In this document: positions 34,724 to 48,071 of the stretch, in pieces | Layout: each line of letters starts with the position of its first letter | How positions within the stretch are numbered: the first letter of the stretch is position 1 | Assembly (NCBI GenBank): GCA_004154925.1 | Contig: QJNS01000150.1 | Coordinates: forward strand, 62,001-126,000 | Length of the DNA: 64,000 nt | Source: Monosporascus cannonballus | Lineage: Eukaryota > Ascomycota > Sordariomycetes > Xylariales | Direction: 5' to 3' | Notes under the pieces: generated by a model | Seen by the model: the letters and a program-made list of their open reading frames with translations, nothing else | Databases searched by the model: none | Told to the model about the DNA's origin: nothing | Made by a program: the position numbers and the translations under genes

Positions 34724-35298
34724 ATTAGGTCGTATCTAAAATTCGATTGACGAAAAAACGAAAAAACAAAATAACTTGTTTAAATTAATCATTTTTCGAA
34801 CTATAAATATATTTATATATTCCTATTATGTTCGTCGCACATTCTTATTTTATTATTTTTTGTCGGATTTTTCCCGGTATAAAAAATACGTAACGCGGAA
34901 TTAAAGTCTTTATAACGTTAACGGTTTTTCCATTTTTCAACTTGAAAATCTTGTTTTTAATTACCTTAGAGTTAAAACGGAACTTAAAAGGGTTAAAAAA
35001 CGGAATAAACGTAAGCTAAGATTCGCCGTTTTCGAAAGTAAAAGAAATTATAAGCCGATCGTATAGTACGTATATTATTTCGTAGATTTCGGCCCCTAAA
35101 GGAGTTGGATAAGTTAAAACGTTAAGCAAAATAAGCCGAATTAAAGGCCGCCCAGGTTATATCGACAAAGGCCATGGCTTTTTTAACTGGTTTAACTTTG
35201 ATTTTATTAATTGGTAGTTTTCTGATTAAAGGATTTTTAATCTCGTTAACCTCGGCGTTATTAACAAAAGGTTTTTAATAAGCGTTAAGCGTTAATAA
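34724..35298 (+). pseudogene. Antisense ORF of Ty3-A (A7), degraded
   Basis: The position corresponds to the antisense frame of A2. The start region reads LGRI*NS, compared with KGRFRKF in A2, and the end reads RFLISVKR followed by TAA TAA at 35293-35298. Start and end are in different phases, so there is at least one frameshift in addition to RIP stops. Confidence 0.45.
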
Positions 35299-37354
35299 GG
35301 TTTTTAAGAGGTATTTAGGCATTTTGGAAATCCGGGTACTTTTTTTACTTAATTAAGTATTAGGTAAATTCGCTTTATTTTAATATATCGAAATCTTTTC
35401 CGTTTTTTATATTTATTCGTTTTTAATTTTACGTCGTTTTATGCCGTATATACCTTAATTATGTCCGTTATTAATTCAAATAAGAAAACTTAAAAAATGA
35501 AATAAAATTTAAAGTTTTATAAAAGTTCTCATTAATAATTATTTTCTAAGATTTTCTTGGCGACCTTATATAGACCGATATATTGAAAATCGGATTCTTT
35601 ATTAAATCGTTTTATTTAAATATTTTTGGTAACCAGGAAAATCATTTTCTTTTTTTCGAAAATTAATTTTTTTTAATTTCTTTGGTTATAATATTTATTT
35701 CTTTAATTACGTACGAATTCCAGTCTTGTTTTTATATTTTAATATAAATATTATAATTATTCCGATATAAGAATTATTTTAATATTAATTAGTTTATCGT
35801 TTTATATTTTTTATATATTTTTGGAATAAGAGTTCAGTTTGTATTTATTAATTTTATTTCAATATTTTGGTAATAATCTATGCTATAAGTGAATTATATG
35901 ATTAGTAATTTTATAACCTAATTATTTTATTTATATTTAATGTAATCTTGTAAATAAATTTTTAAAACATATTCTTTTCGTTTTATTTATTTATTTATAT
36001 AAAGTTTAAATATATTAAATATTTTATAATTTAAATTAATTTATATTATAAAGTGTCAGAACAATGTTAATGTAAATATTAATCCTGTATTTCCATTAAG
36101 TTTTATTAATAATCCCTATATATTAAAGTCTTATTTAAAGAATATATATGTTATTTATTTAGCATTTATATTTTCGTAAAATAATAGAAAATAAGAAAGT
36201 TTCGTAAATCGGTTGATATTTACGAAAATAATATCGTAATATATTTTTAAAATTGTATTTCTTAATATTTAAGCTTTAATAATAATAAAATCAAATATAA
36301 TTAAACATTATGTGTATTTTGTTATTGATAATAACTTTAATATTCCGTACAGCTTATATCGTCGAACCTTTATTTTGGCATAATTATCATATTGTTATAA
36401 AATTTTCTATATTATAAATTTTATTTTAAAAAAAATATATGTATTAAACCCGTTTTAGAGTTTTATAAATCTCTAGATATCTGAACAGCTAATATTCGTA
36501 TATATTTTATATTAAATTTTTCTGGTATTTGTTTGAAATATATATTTTGTTTATTTTTTGATATTTTGGTAAACCGTTATTATACTGCTGGATTTTCTGA
36601 TATATATCGAAAGGTTTTACCTGAATCGTCGTAAGTTATTAAAGATATAAATATTATTTTATAATAATGTCGAAAATTATATAATGAATTTTAACCAATC
36701 TTCTTTTAAGATTTACTCGTTTACATAAGATATTTGCTTCATTATTTTGTGAACTTTTTTTATAAATAATAACAAAATCAAAGTTCGCCAATTGTTTTCG
36801 TAACAAAATTATTCTTTTATAAATTTCTTAATCGCAATAAATCGGATAAGATTTTAATAATTTATATGAATTTTAACTTGGTATAAATTTCCTTTTAAAA
36901 AATACCTAAATTTTCGAAATAACATAGTAATGGCCATAAACTGTTTATTGGGAATGCCCTAATTAAATTAAGTTCCTTTTCATATATATAAAGAAATACT
37001 AAGATATAATTTACTTTAATTATTTCATTATTCGATTTTTATATTTAATACGTAATTCGAAATATCTTTTTTTAATTTAACGGCGCGGTTTAAATCATAT
37101 ATAATTAATATTTATTCGTTAATAATCGTATCCTTAATATCTTAAAATATTTTTTCGTATCTGGTATTTATTTAAAAAACATTTTTCGTAAGATTTATTA
37201 TAAATATAAATAAGTTACTAAAGTTTGGAATAAATTTCTTATAATAATTAATAAATTTAAAGAATATCTAAATTTTCTTAATTATTATAAACCTTTATTA
37301 TTATAATCATTTTCTCAAGGTTTATTTAATATATTTTAAAATAATAATATATTC

Positions 37355-37359
37355 CAAAT
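37355..37359. repeat. Target site duplication of B1 (CAAAT)
   Basis: CAAAT at 37355-37359 is repeated exactly at 44726-44730. Removing B1 restores the A7 sequence ATATTCCAAATATTCTATTT, which matches A2 at about 13560. Confidence 0.92.
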
Positions 37360-37797
37360 TGTAACGAACCTATTATACATTCACCTGGAGGTATAAGCAG
37401 TATCCGAAAAGGGTTTTGATTTGCAGGTAACAATAGAGCGAGAAATAATTTAATAATTTGTTCGTTAAAAAGATTTAAGTATTTTTCCCTTGATTAAAAA
37501 ACGGTATAATTACTTTTGACTAAAAGCTTAGATTAATAATTAAGGAGCGAAAATTAAGTAAATGTTATTTATATAAAAAACCGATTTGTTATATATTCTA
37601 ATTCCTAAAGTAAGTATGTCGTAAATTTATATGATCTATGTAATTTATGTAATTTGGTCCCAAATTACTTAAATTATTTAGATTAATTAGATCACCTTTA
37701 AGAACTAAGTTTCCCTGTCCGAGATTTAGCCGTAACAGGTTTGCGTTAAGCTTTAAAAATTGGCCTTCTCGAAGTAGGAACCCCTGTTCCTGTAATA
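37360..37797 (-). repeat. 3' LTR of B1 (438 bp)
   Basis: On the + strand it runs from TGTAACGAACCTATTATAC to CCTGTTCCTGTAATA. The polypurine tract lies next to it (TTTCCCTTTTCCAAGG, 37800-37815). It carries TATTTATATAAAAAA, a TATA-like element, and CCTGTTCC/GGAACC inverted sequence near its end. Confidence 0.9.
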
Positions 37798-38055
37798 TTA
37801 TTTCCCTTTTCCAAGGATCTTTGTCCTAACGATAAGAACCGTAAGTAGTTATTTCGTTTTATTAAAGAAAGTTTTTGAAAATATTTTAATTAACTTTGTC
37901 ATAATAGGCCGTATTCGAAAAAAAAAAGAAAACCTCGTTTGAATTAACGCGATTTTCGTAACGTTCAAATTGAATTAATTAAAAAGTTTAGCATTAAAGT
38001 TTTCCCTTATTTTAATTATATTCGTTTTGGTAAACCCGAATGCTTTTTCACTTTG

Positions 38056-38562
38056 AACGTCTTAAGTTGCAACTGTTATATTCGTCGCCAGCGTTTAGCT
38101 TGCGACGTCCTAATTATGAATTCCTTAACGAAACTAGGCAAAAAACGTAATTTCCTGGAGAAAGAATAACGAGAAATTAAAAATAGCTTTATAGTATACC
38201 AAAAGGTTGCCAAAAAGGAACTAGATAATTTGCGTTAACGTTAAAAAAAGACGCTCCGTTAACGGAAAGAGAAATTTTAAAAGTTTATCGGTTAATTAAG
38301 GCGTTTCCGCCTTTAACAAGAAATATTAAAAAAGAAGGTTATAGTTATTTTAAAAAAGGAAAAGGAATTGGATCGGTTGGAAAAGCAAAAAAGGTTAAAA
38401 AAGGAGCAACGTCGAACGGAGGCAGAACAAGCGCAGCTTGTTTCCGAGATAGATACCGTTATAGAAACGTCGGTTTTTTTCGACTGGAACGCCGTAGGGT
38501 TGGATTTAAGCGGGGGATTATTATTACTTGCAATTTTGGCTGTGTTAAAAACGGTTAGTTAA
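38056..38562 (+). pseudogene. Antisense Cys-motif/coiled-coil ORF of Ty3-B (B1)
   Basis: One + strand frame, antisense to pol, runs from about 38056 to TAA 38560-38562. Internal stops are all TAA and fit RIP of CAA. It starts with SCNCYIRRQRLACD, a better preserved form of the Cys motif seen in A2 and A3. A long charged coiled coil follows, with LRRFRLQQEILKKK (the first QQ codon now TAA) and LDRLEKQKRLKKEQRR. The end is FFDWNAVGLDLSGG then LAVLKTVS. The 64-codon open piece 38368-38562 is its carboxy part. The LRRFRLQQ segment aligns with LNRFRIQQ of A8 and RLIRFRKQK of A1, so the antisense proteins of the two Ty3 families are related. Function unknown; the Cys motif suggests zinc binding. 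Confidence 0.7.
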
Positions 38563-39089
38563 GATTTTGGCGGTAGAACGTCTTAATTAGGTCTATCGTA
38601 CCCGTTAAGTAATTAAGCGGTTCCTAAATGTTTTCTTTATGTAAATATTTTTCTTTTTTAATTAAATACTGGATTTGGTTTTTAACTATTTTGAAATTTA
38701 ATATTTATTTGAACTCGTATTCGTCAGAATTTTCTTTAAATTCCAGATTCGTTTTTAATAAGGCGTTCTTAGATATTAGTTTAAGTAGGGAAATATGGAA
38801 AACGTGATATATCTTTATATTTTTGGGTAGCGATAGTTAATAATTGGTTTTAAAAATGGTTTTATTAATTTTAAATAAGTTAAGTTTTTTAAAATTAAGC
38901 TTGTTACTGTGTTTTTTTGTTTTGATTTATGAGATGTTTAAGGTTACGTTTTGTTTTTGGCGTAATAAGTAAACCTTATTTTTTTTTTCGTTAAAATTAA
39001 TCCTTTAATTTTTTTCTTATTGTAATACTAGGTTATCCGTTATTACAGAAATCGCAATTTATTCTGGAAACGGATTTAAATTGTTTGAT

Positions 39090-39720
39090 TTTTGTTATTA
39101 ATGTTTTTGTTTTTGGAGTAATCGTAATAATCTTTGGCACCTTATTAAATAATTATTTAGGTCGTTTTATTTTTGTATTATGTTCGTATATAGCTATATA
39201 AGGAAGTATATTTATGTTTTCGTTAATAGATATATTATAGGCGATTTACGCCAATAATAAAAACTTTACCTAGTTATTTTGTTAATAATTAATATAGTTT
39301 CGTAAGTATTATTCCAGAATTTGATTAAGTCGTTTTATTTAATTATCCGTTTGGAGATAATACGTTATTAAAAATTTAAATTTGGTATTAATTTATTTAA
39401 AAAAGTTAATGCCGAATTCGGAGGTAAATAACATATTTTTATTAGAAATAATTTTTTTTGGTATTCCGTATTTGTCCAAATAATGTTTGATAAAAACGTA
39501 TGTTAGCTGTTTTGCCGTTACGTTTTTTTTGAAAAATAAGAAATACCCATATTTGGTAAGTCTGTTAACAATTACTCACATTCCGTCGTATTCAATTTCA
39601 ATAATTAAATCTTTAGATAAAAATAAACTAATAATAAAATCCCAAGTTATAATATTCCATATTTTATCAGAAATATCGGTAGGTTACAGTAATTTATAAG
39701 GTTTATAACGTATTACTTTG
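39090..39720 (-). pseudogene. pol: Ty3-B integrase (B1), RIP-inactivated
   Basis: The minus strand reads EYDGM, VIVNRLTKYGYFLFF (family VVDR-x-TK, first Asp changed to Asn), then YLDKYGIPKKIISNKN (family G-x-P-x-x-I-x-SDRD) and, further on, YINYQQNN. These are the core DDE integrase motifs in order. Several stops of RIP type interrupt it. It would insert the element DNA into the host genome. Confidence 0.75.
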
Positions 39721-40199
39721 GCCTTATTAAAAATATTATAATTTTTAATAATTTTCTTAATTATTCGGCGTAATTCTGGAAAATCGTACTTTTCCCGTAA
39801 TCGTTAAGTAATTTTGAAAATTCCTTAATATCCATATAATAAGTTTTCGTAAAATTCTTTTACGAATTGTTGCTGTTAATCTTTTGGAATATAAATTTTG
39901 TTACGATATAATAACTGATCTTTTGGTTATCCTTTTAGTTATTAAACTTTTTTTTGTTTTTTTATATCGTAAAAATCCCGGAACCATATCAAAAGTTCGG
40001 GGGTTGATTTTTTTATTATTTTATATAATTATATAGTAGTATTCTGGTTATATTATAATATTTGCATACTTTTTTTAGGAACTTCAGAATCGTAATCGCC
40101 TTTACGATTAAAAATATTTACCTGGATATTTTCTTTTCCTTTAATATAATATATTTTGAAGTTAAATTTCAATAGAAAAATTATTTAAGCTTTATATCT

Positions 40200-41450
40200 T
40201 TTGTTTAGTTCTTATACCTTTATAAATCGGGTAAAGTTCTTATAATTAAAGTAAATATCGAAAAGTTTTTTCGTTCCATTAAAAAAAGGTTTTTATTCCT
40301 TAAAGGTATTAATAATTATTAATTGTTTTTTATCGTAAATGGGGTATTTGAATTCTGTATTTCGCAATATTTTTAAGTAATATGCCATTAGGTATTATTT
40401 GCCGTTATCTTTTAATTATTTTAGGACGGTATTTAGTACGTAATTTAAAGTATTTGTTCTTAGGTATTTCCTTTTGTCGGTATTAGGTAATCTTATTATG
40501 GGTTTGCTAATAATTATATCTTTTAAAATTTAAAACCTTTTTTTCGCTTTTTTTGGGAGTTCAAAATTTTTGCTTACGTATTTTTGGTAGTAAATTTCGG
40601 TAATAGCTTAATTATATTTTTGTATCCCTTAATTAAGCCGCGTACGTAACCCGTAAATCCTAAAATCTGCCGGATATTTATAACGGTTGCCTTATTAAGG
40701 ATGGGTTAATCCTTAATCACTTCCATTTTAAAGCGTTAAATCTGAATATGGCCGGAAGTAAAAGTATATCTCAGAAAATTTAGTTTCTGCGTATATCATT
40801 TGCTTTTGGCTGGGTTAATTCGGATATTTGCCTCGTCCAAAGTCCTAAGCACTTAAATAACGTATTTCTTGTATTTTTCCAGAGTTTCGGAATAAATAAG
40901 GATATTATCGAGGTAAATAAATATAAACTTATTTAAAAATTTTTTAAGCGTAATTATAATTAAGTATTGGAAATTGGCGGGAATATTAATAAATCTTATG
41001 GGTATTATTTTGTATTCGTAAAATCTATATATCGTTTTAAATACTGTTTTTTATTTTTCTTTTTTAGTTATTTTGATACGGTAATAACCGTTTTGGAAAT
41101 CAAATATAATAAATTATTTTGCTTTATTAACGTTTTCCTTTAATATACTTATAAAGGTTAAAGGATATCCGTTTTTAACCGTAATATCGTTTAATTATTT
41201 GTAATTAATTACTTTTCTAAAAATTAAGTCTTTATTTTTGTTAATCTTTTGTTTTCTATCTTTGGTTTTTGGTACCATAAGGACGGGGTATCCAATTAAG
41301 GAATTAAAAAGTTAAATATATTTTTTTTTCAAATCGAATTAAATATTTTTCTATAAGGCTTTCGATTTATTAGGGTTTATGTGGTACATCTTGTGAAATT
41401 TAAGATAATATGTTTCCTTAATAAGTATTTTATGATCCTATTAACCATAA
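40200..41450 (-). pseudogene. pol: Ty3-B reverse transcriptase and RNase H (B1), RIP-inactivated
   Basis: The minus strand carries RFYEYKIIPIRFINIPANFQ (family F-x-VMPFGL-x-NAPATFQ), then FIYLDNILIYSETLEKY at about 40890-40920, the catalytic YLDD with the last Asp changed to Asn by G-to-A. Then come LRTLDEANIRINPAKSKW and RQILGFTGYVRGLIKGY, the thumb/connection part before RNase H. The motif spacing is normal for Ty3 pol. Stops and the lost Asp make it inactive. Confidence 0.8.
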
Positions 41451-42837
41451 AGTAATAATTCGTAATCTTCTTTATTTTTAAATAGTTTTTTAAACCGTCG
41501 ATACTTAAGTGGTACTATAAAAAATTGGTTTGTAATTTGGATTTCCTTAATAATATAACAAATTTCTTAGTTATCTTTTTCGGATAACTTATTTTCCCAT
41601 AAAAATATTTAATATTTCCAAATAATATATGGATTGCTAAATTTAAATTATAACATTCCCAAAATAATATCGTATCCGGAGATATCGGCAATATTTAGCG
41701 AAATTTATTTTTGGTGTTTTTAAATCTGTACGGGAAATTTTTTAATTTCCCGAAAAATTCGTCCGTTTTTATATATAAATAAACTTCCGTTTACCGTTCG
41801 TAACTTATAAAACCTTAACTTATATTTCCAAAAAATTTAATGTTTTTCTGTTATTACAGGAAAAATAAAGTTTTTTTGGTTTCTAAATCGATTATAGCTT
41901 TAAATATTTTACCTTTATATCGAAAAAAATCTTTATTTGACTGCATAATCCTTTTATTACCTTATATAAAATTTTGTATATTAGGGCTTTTCGATACCTT
42001 ATTTTTAAAGGCTTTTATCGTTTTTTAATTAATACGGTTTACTTGCAAAAAAACGTTTCCATTTTCGGGTTTTCTTGGCTGTATATTTAATATAATAATT
42101 GTCCATATATTTATACCATTTTTTCCTACCTAATTAGCATCCAAAGGTAATTGTTTTTTTGGTCTATCTTTTGGTCTTATATCTTTTAAGTTATAAAATC
42201 GGAAAAGTATACCTCCGAAAAAAATATTTCCATATTTAGGAACTCGTATTAAATACAAAGCATTAAGGCGTAACATAAACATCCTTACGATATAGCTTTC
42301 CGACTCCGTTTTAAATTAGGATATAAATAACAAAATTTAGGGTATTCTAGTTATCGGGAGGTTTTTGTATATCTATATTTATTATCAGGCTCGGTAAGTA
42401 TTTTTTCGTTTTATCTAGGCCAAAAGTTATTATTTTTCTTGGCTTTAAAATAAACGAAATAATCGTCCTAATAATAAATAGTAAAATGTAATAAGTCGTA
42501 AAAGTTTACCGATAATATTTTCTGGTAAATAATATATTCTAAGAACTTATAAAGCCCTAAAAATAATTATCCGTAATTATTAATATCTGGTCGAAATTAA
42601 CCGTTTATATCGTATATTTTATATCTTTATATATTAAAACAATAAAGGCATTTTAACTTTATGGTTATCCTGGAAACCGTTTATCCTAGGTAATATTTAT
42701 AGGTTTTAATCTTAAAATCCTGACAAACTGGATAATTTTCGTACTTTGGGATATTATTCGGAATCTGAATGGTTATAACAATAATAACTTTTGGCTGGGA
42801 GGAAATCGAATTAATTTTTTTCTTCTTTTTTTCTGCC

Positions 42838-43990
42838 TTATTGTCGGTTTTTTATTCGGTTATTTTGACTTTTTTTTGGGGTTAAGGAATTCCTTTTTTT
42901 TGGAATTTTTCTTAACGGAAAAGTAGCATTTGCTTTTAAAATATCCCTTTTTGCTACAGTTAAAATACTCCACTTTAAATTTATTTTTCTTAGGCTTTTT
43001 CGAAACGGAATTTGTTTCCTTTTAAAGCTTGCCCTTATTTTTCTTAATTCGACTGCTAAAGCCCTTATCGTTATTTCGTCTGCCGGTTTTTTTTTTTTCG
43101 AAATACCGATTAAAGGTACGACGGTCGGCAATAATAACCTTATTAATATATTTTACAAAAAATTTTATTTTGGGTTTTATATATATTTCGTTTTTAACTT
43201 AAAACTTTAGGCCGTCATAATAAGAATAAAATAACGCATTTTCGGATAAATTTAAAATAACTATCAAACGGTTAAATTCGGTTATATATTTAAACGTTAA
43301 CTTAATCTGGCGAAACAGATGGAATTATTTAACTATATATTATTTTTATTAAGATTTCCGAATAAGGCCTATATTCGTTCTTTAAAGTAACCGTATTTAC
43401 CAAAAACATAATTAATAAAGTTTAAGGATTCTTTTAGATACCTTTTAAGATAATCCGTTAAAATAAGTTCGAATTATTTCCGGATTCGTCCGGTCAGTAA
43501 TTAGGAAATGGCCATTACTTTTTGATAATTTTTCGTTAAAGAATTTTCGTAAAACTTAAGGTAAAATCTGGCTTAAACCAAAAATTTATCAGGGTCTTTT
43601 GATCTATCGTAGGGCTTAGGGGAAATTGGCTTATAGCCTTTAACGTTTAACATTCCGTAATAATTAAGGGGTAGAACAATTTCTTCCCGTATCCGGTTTG
43701 CGCCGAACAATAATAAAATCGAAATTCTTTTTAGTATTTATCTTATGTTTAACAAAGGTGGTCGGTAACCAGCCCTTTGGCTTCGTCCCCTTAAAAAGCC
43801 AAATTATAGAAAAGCCGGTTTTTTTTCTTTGGCGAACCGAATATTCTCCTTTTTTAGGCTTTTAACCTTTTGGGCCAAAAGGTCCAGTCGTTCTTCCATA
43901 ATAAGTTCTTTTTTTTTAGTTAAACGCTTTAATACCTTTTTTTTTATTTTTTAGCCGGATATTTTTTTTCCTTTTTACTTATCTTATCTC
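42838..43990 (-). pseudogene. gag: Ty3-B gag with CCHC zinc knuckle (B1)
   Basis: At about 42915-42980 the minus strand reads FKVEYFNCSKKGYFKSKCYF. This is a retroviral-type zinc knuckle C-x2-C-x4-H-x4-C in which the first Cys and the His have become Tyr (TGT and CAT to TAT, both RIP-type). It would bind the element RNA in nucleocapsid. The upstream gag part reaches toward 43990. The 97-codon open frame 42838-43131 is a neighbouring phase and not the true coding frame. Confidence 0.7.
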
Positions 43991-44287
43991 CTTATACCTT
44001 AATTATTTCCCTTACGGATAAAAACTGTTACTAGGGTTGAAAAAAAAAACCTTCCTAAAATCTAATAATAAGGGGTACCATATTGTTTATCAGCTGGAAA
44101 ACTTCTTTAATAGGTAATAAATCGTTTAATCTTATTACTGATTTTTTACTAACTAATAACGGGAATCGGATATGCTATTTATCTTTTAAACGTTATCCTA
44201 TGCTATCGTTTATACTGAATTTAGGAAAGTTTATGCTCAATTAGGCCTTAAACTATTTGTCAGCTATTACTTAAGAAATTATTAAAA

Positions 44288-44725
44288 TATAACGAACCTG
44301 TCATATATCTACCTAAAAATATAAACAATATCCGAAAAAGGTTTTAATTTGCAATTAATAATAGGGCGAAAAATAATTTAATAATCTATTCGTTAAAAAG
44401 ATTTAAGTATTTTTCCCTTAATTAAAAAACGGTATAATTACTTCTAACTAAAAGCTTAAGTTAATAGCTAAAAAGCGAAAACTAAATAAGTGCTATTTAT
44501 ATAAAAACCCGATTTATTATATATCCTAATTTCTAAAGTAAATATGTCGAAAATCTATATAATCTATGTGATCTATATAATCTGGTCCCAGATCACTTAG
44601 ATTACCTAAATCAACTAGATCACCTTTAAGAGCCAAGCTTCCCTATCCGGGGTTTAGCCGTGACAGGTCCGCGCTAGGCCTTAAAGGTTGGCCTCCTCGA
44701 GGCAGGAACCCCTGTTCCTGTAACA
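44288..44725 (-). repeat. 5' LTR of B1 (438 bp)
   Basis: It starts TATAACGAACCTGTCATA (RIP form of TGTAACG) and ends TGTTCCTGTAACA. It has the same length as the left LTR, and nearly every difference is a transition. Confidence 0.9.
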
Positions 44726-46579
44726 CAAATATTCTATTTTTAATTTAAATAATTTTTTTTACATTAATAAATAACCTTACGTCATATAAAGCTTAAAAAG
44801 CTTTATCAACGTATTTTACAAATATCGTTGCATTTTTAAAAAAAACAATATTGTCGAAATAATAAATAAGGAAAATATCGAAATATTTTCGTAATTTAAA
44901 ATTTATTATCCGTTAAAAAAATATTAATATATTTATAAATCTTATTAATATAACCAAATACTTAAATAACCCGTATTTAGTTTTAAAGGTTATTTTTTTA
45001 TTTTTATCCTTATTTAATCTTAATAAAATTATATTTATTTTTAAAATCGGATAATATAAATTATTTAATTTTATAAAATTCGTATTTTATTTCAATGGTT
45101 AAAAATAATAGTATCACTTCTTTAATAATAATATTATATACTTATTAATAATTAATTATAAGTCGTAATTTTGTATTTCGCTAAATACGAAAAATATAAG
45201 GTATTTTGCTAATAATTTCGAAAATCGAATTTCTCTTTTTTATAACCAATTTTCCAGGTATTCTTTCAAAATACGTAATTCGTTTTTGTTAAAATTATAA
45301 ATAAAGTAAATCTCTATCAAAGAATTTTCTTTAAAAAGTATTTTATAATTTTATTCGCTATATTTTAATAATTTCGTATCAAATATCTTTTTGGAAAACT
45401 ATTTATATCCATATTAATATAATAATATATTAATTAAACTTTCTACATTTTTAAAACTATTATTATTTCAAACCGGTATTTAATTACTTTAATTCCGTTT
45501 TAATAATAACAATAATGCGTTATATTCTTTTTAATAGCCGTTTTCCTTTGTATGATATTTCTTTGGGTAATAAGAATTTTATGTTTTTATGCTTATATTC
45601 GTTATTATTATTGATTAAGTAATAAAATTTCAATTTCTCTTTTTTTATTAATAAAAAATAAAAAATGACTTTATTTAATTAATTTTTCCGTTAATCAAAA
45701 TTTCGTACTAACGTATTAATAATAATTCTAAGATTATATCGTAATTTTCGTATAAATCGATATCGAAATTAATTATCTAATATTATCCTTAAATACAAAT
45801 CTTAAAATAATTAATTTCGTATATAATTTTTCTGTTATCGTAAACAAATTCTTAAATATCGGTATTCGTTATTATATAGGAATTTAATTTATATTTTTAA
45901 TATAATTTAAGTTTATTAATCATTTTTAATACAATATAATTCCCGCCCAAAGTTCCGTAATCTATTATCACGATATATTAATACGTTTTAATTCGTATAT
46001 CTAGAGTAATAAGGTTATTAAAGGCTTTTATCGTTGTATTTAAAGCTTTTCGTAAAAGGGTTTTTAATTCCTATAAATTTCGTTCTCTTATAACGTTTTT
46101 ATAAATACCTTTTTTAATTTTTATTTGTATTTGTTAAATTTTATTTATATTTAAATATTTTATATATTATGGTTTTATATTCATCGTTATTACTGGCCTA
46201 TTAATTCTTCAAATTATATTAATTACTTTTAATATTATTACAAATTTGCTTTGCTTAAATAAATTATGCCTTTATGTTTACAATTATATCCTAATATATA
46301 TTGTTTTAATTGATGTTTTAAAGATCCTTTATGAATTAACCTAGTTTTTATTATTTTGTGTTATAAAAACTTATAATAAATATTAATTAAAAATAGAAAT
46401 CCGTAATAACCTTTTCATTGTATTTTCCTATTATGCGTTAAATTAATTTCTTTTCCGTTTAATAATTATATTACTAAAAATAACAAAAAAGGGTTTTTTA
46501 CGACCATTATTTCTTTCCGGGCTAAACTTTTATTTCGGCTATTTGCTTAATATTCTTTTAGGTCTATAAATCGAAAATA

Positions 46580-47990
46580 TTGATATTATTAATCATTATT
46601 TTTGTTATTGCTGATACGGTATAAAAAGTCGAATTTTTGATAATATATGTGAGTAATTCGGCCGTAAATATATTACTTCGTTTTTCCTAATCGGGATATT
46701 GTTGTTATCGATAATATATGGCATATATTTTGCCGTATCAATTAAAAGTTTAGGTATAAACCTTTTTTATTTAATTCTAGTATTTGCGTAGTTATCTTTA
46801 TAATATTTCTTATTATATTCGTAATACCGATTAAGCCTGCTTTTTGGCTTTTCGCATTTTTTATTAGATTTGTTACCATAATGGACCTAATATGTATTTA
46901 CGCTAAATTATATTAATCAATTTATTTCCGTTGTTTTAATTTTCTTAACTTATTTTTCAAATATGGGGTTGGAATTATTTTAACGGTGCTTTTTAAGTAC
47001 TTTATACTATATTACCTTTTATCCTATTTGATTATAATTATAATATATAATTTGGTTCCAATTTTTGTTATATATGATTTTTAATTTTATAAGTCTTAAT
47101 TCTATGCCGTAAAAAATATTATTACGTCGAGAAATGCTAATATAAATTACATATCGGAATTTATTATTTTTCCTTTAATATCGTTAATACGTTATATATA
47201 TTATGAATTATTAATCTTAATTACAATAAAAAAATAATTTGATAAATATTTAGACCGATCGAATTTAAAAACATTTTTATATTATTTTTTAGGCCGTCGA
47301 AAAACTTAATTATTAGTATTGTTTATTCTTATTTTAATTTAGCTATTAATTAAATTAACGTATTGCCATAATTAAGTACGGATCCTTTTTATCGAGAATA
47401 TTAGATTTATATTTCGGCTTTTATTTTTTCGTTTATTATTCCGAAAACTTTTATTAATATTTATTCGAATTATTCGCAATTATTATAAATTAATATTACC
47501 TTTAAATTTTGTTTTTTAATTGGCAAAATAACGTATCGTTTTATCACGGACTTGAACTAAATATTTACATTTCCGGTGAATTATCCAATTACAAACTTAA
47601 TGCGTATATTAAACGTAATATGTTAAATAGGAAAATATCTGAAATATATTTGGTATTAAATTAGAAATATTCATTATTTAATTAATATTCCGTCGAAAAC
47701 TTTTAATGGTAAAGATTTAAGAACTTTTTTTAATTTCTTAATAAAATTTAATTAAATAATCTAATTCATTTCAAAAAGTTTCTTAATTTCGAAACTTTCT
47801 TTTCCTTACGTTATTTATAGGTGGCTTAAAGGGACGATATAAAATTATTATTATTTTTTTCAAGTTAAATAATGCGTTCGTTTATAGTATCTAATCGTCG
47901 AATAACTTCTTTACGAAAAAAAAAAAAATCTTTTTTTCTTTTCGGATTTTATTCTAATATCCGGATAATTAAGGACCTAGTAATAAATTA
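46580..47990 (-). pseudogene. gag: Ty3-A gag (A7), RIP-inactivated
   Basis: The minus strand aligns with the Gag segment of A1 and A9 at 46590-46770 and continues to the right LTR at 48072. Stops are dense. Confidence 0.55.
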
Positions 47991-48071
47991 TTCGGGCTGC
48001 TTGCTGGTAAACATAACCTTGATCGATATTATTTAATATCTAACTGCATTATTAAATAAAAACTTACAACG

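Larger units (their letters stand above)
37360..44725 (-). mobile_element. Ty3-B element B1, full length (7366 bp)
   Basis: Two 438-bp LTRs and a perfect CAAAT duplication bound it. On the minus strand the order from right to left is gag with a zinc knuckle, protease, reverse transcriptase, RNase H, integrase, then polypurine tract and 3' LTR, as in Ty3 elements. I saw no chromodomain. It is inserted in the RT of A7 and so is younger than A7. It is moderately RIP-mutated: LTR differences are almost all C/T or G/A, and the frames are still readable. Confidence 0.92.

Noticed and set aside
39487..42028. Plus-strand frames at 39487-39699 and 41840-42028
   Set aside because: They lie opposite the B1 integrase and protease regions and have no motifs; pol is clearly on the minus strand.
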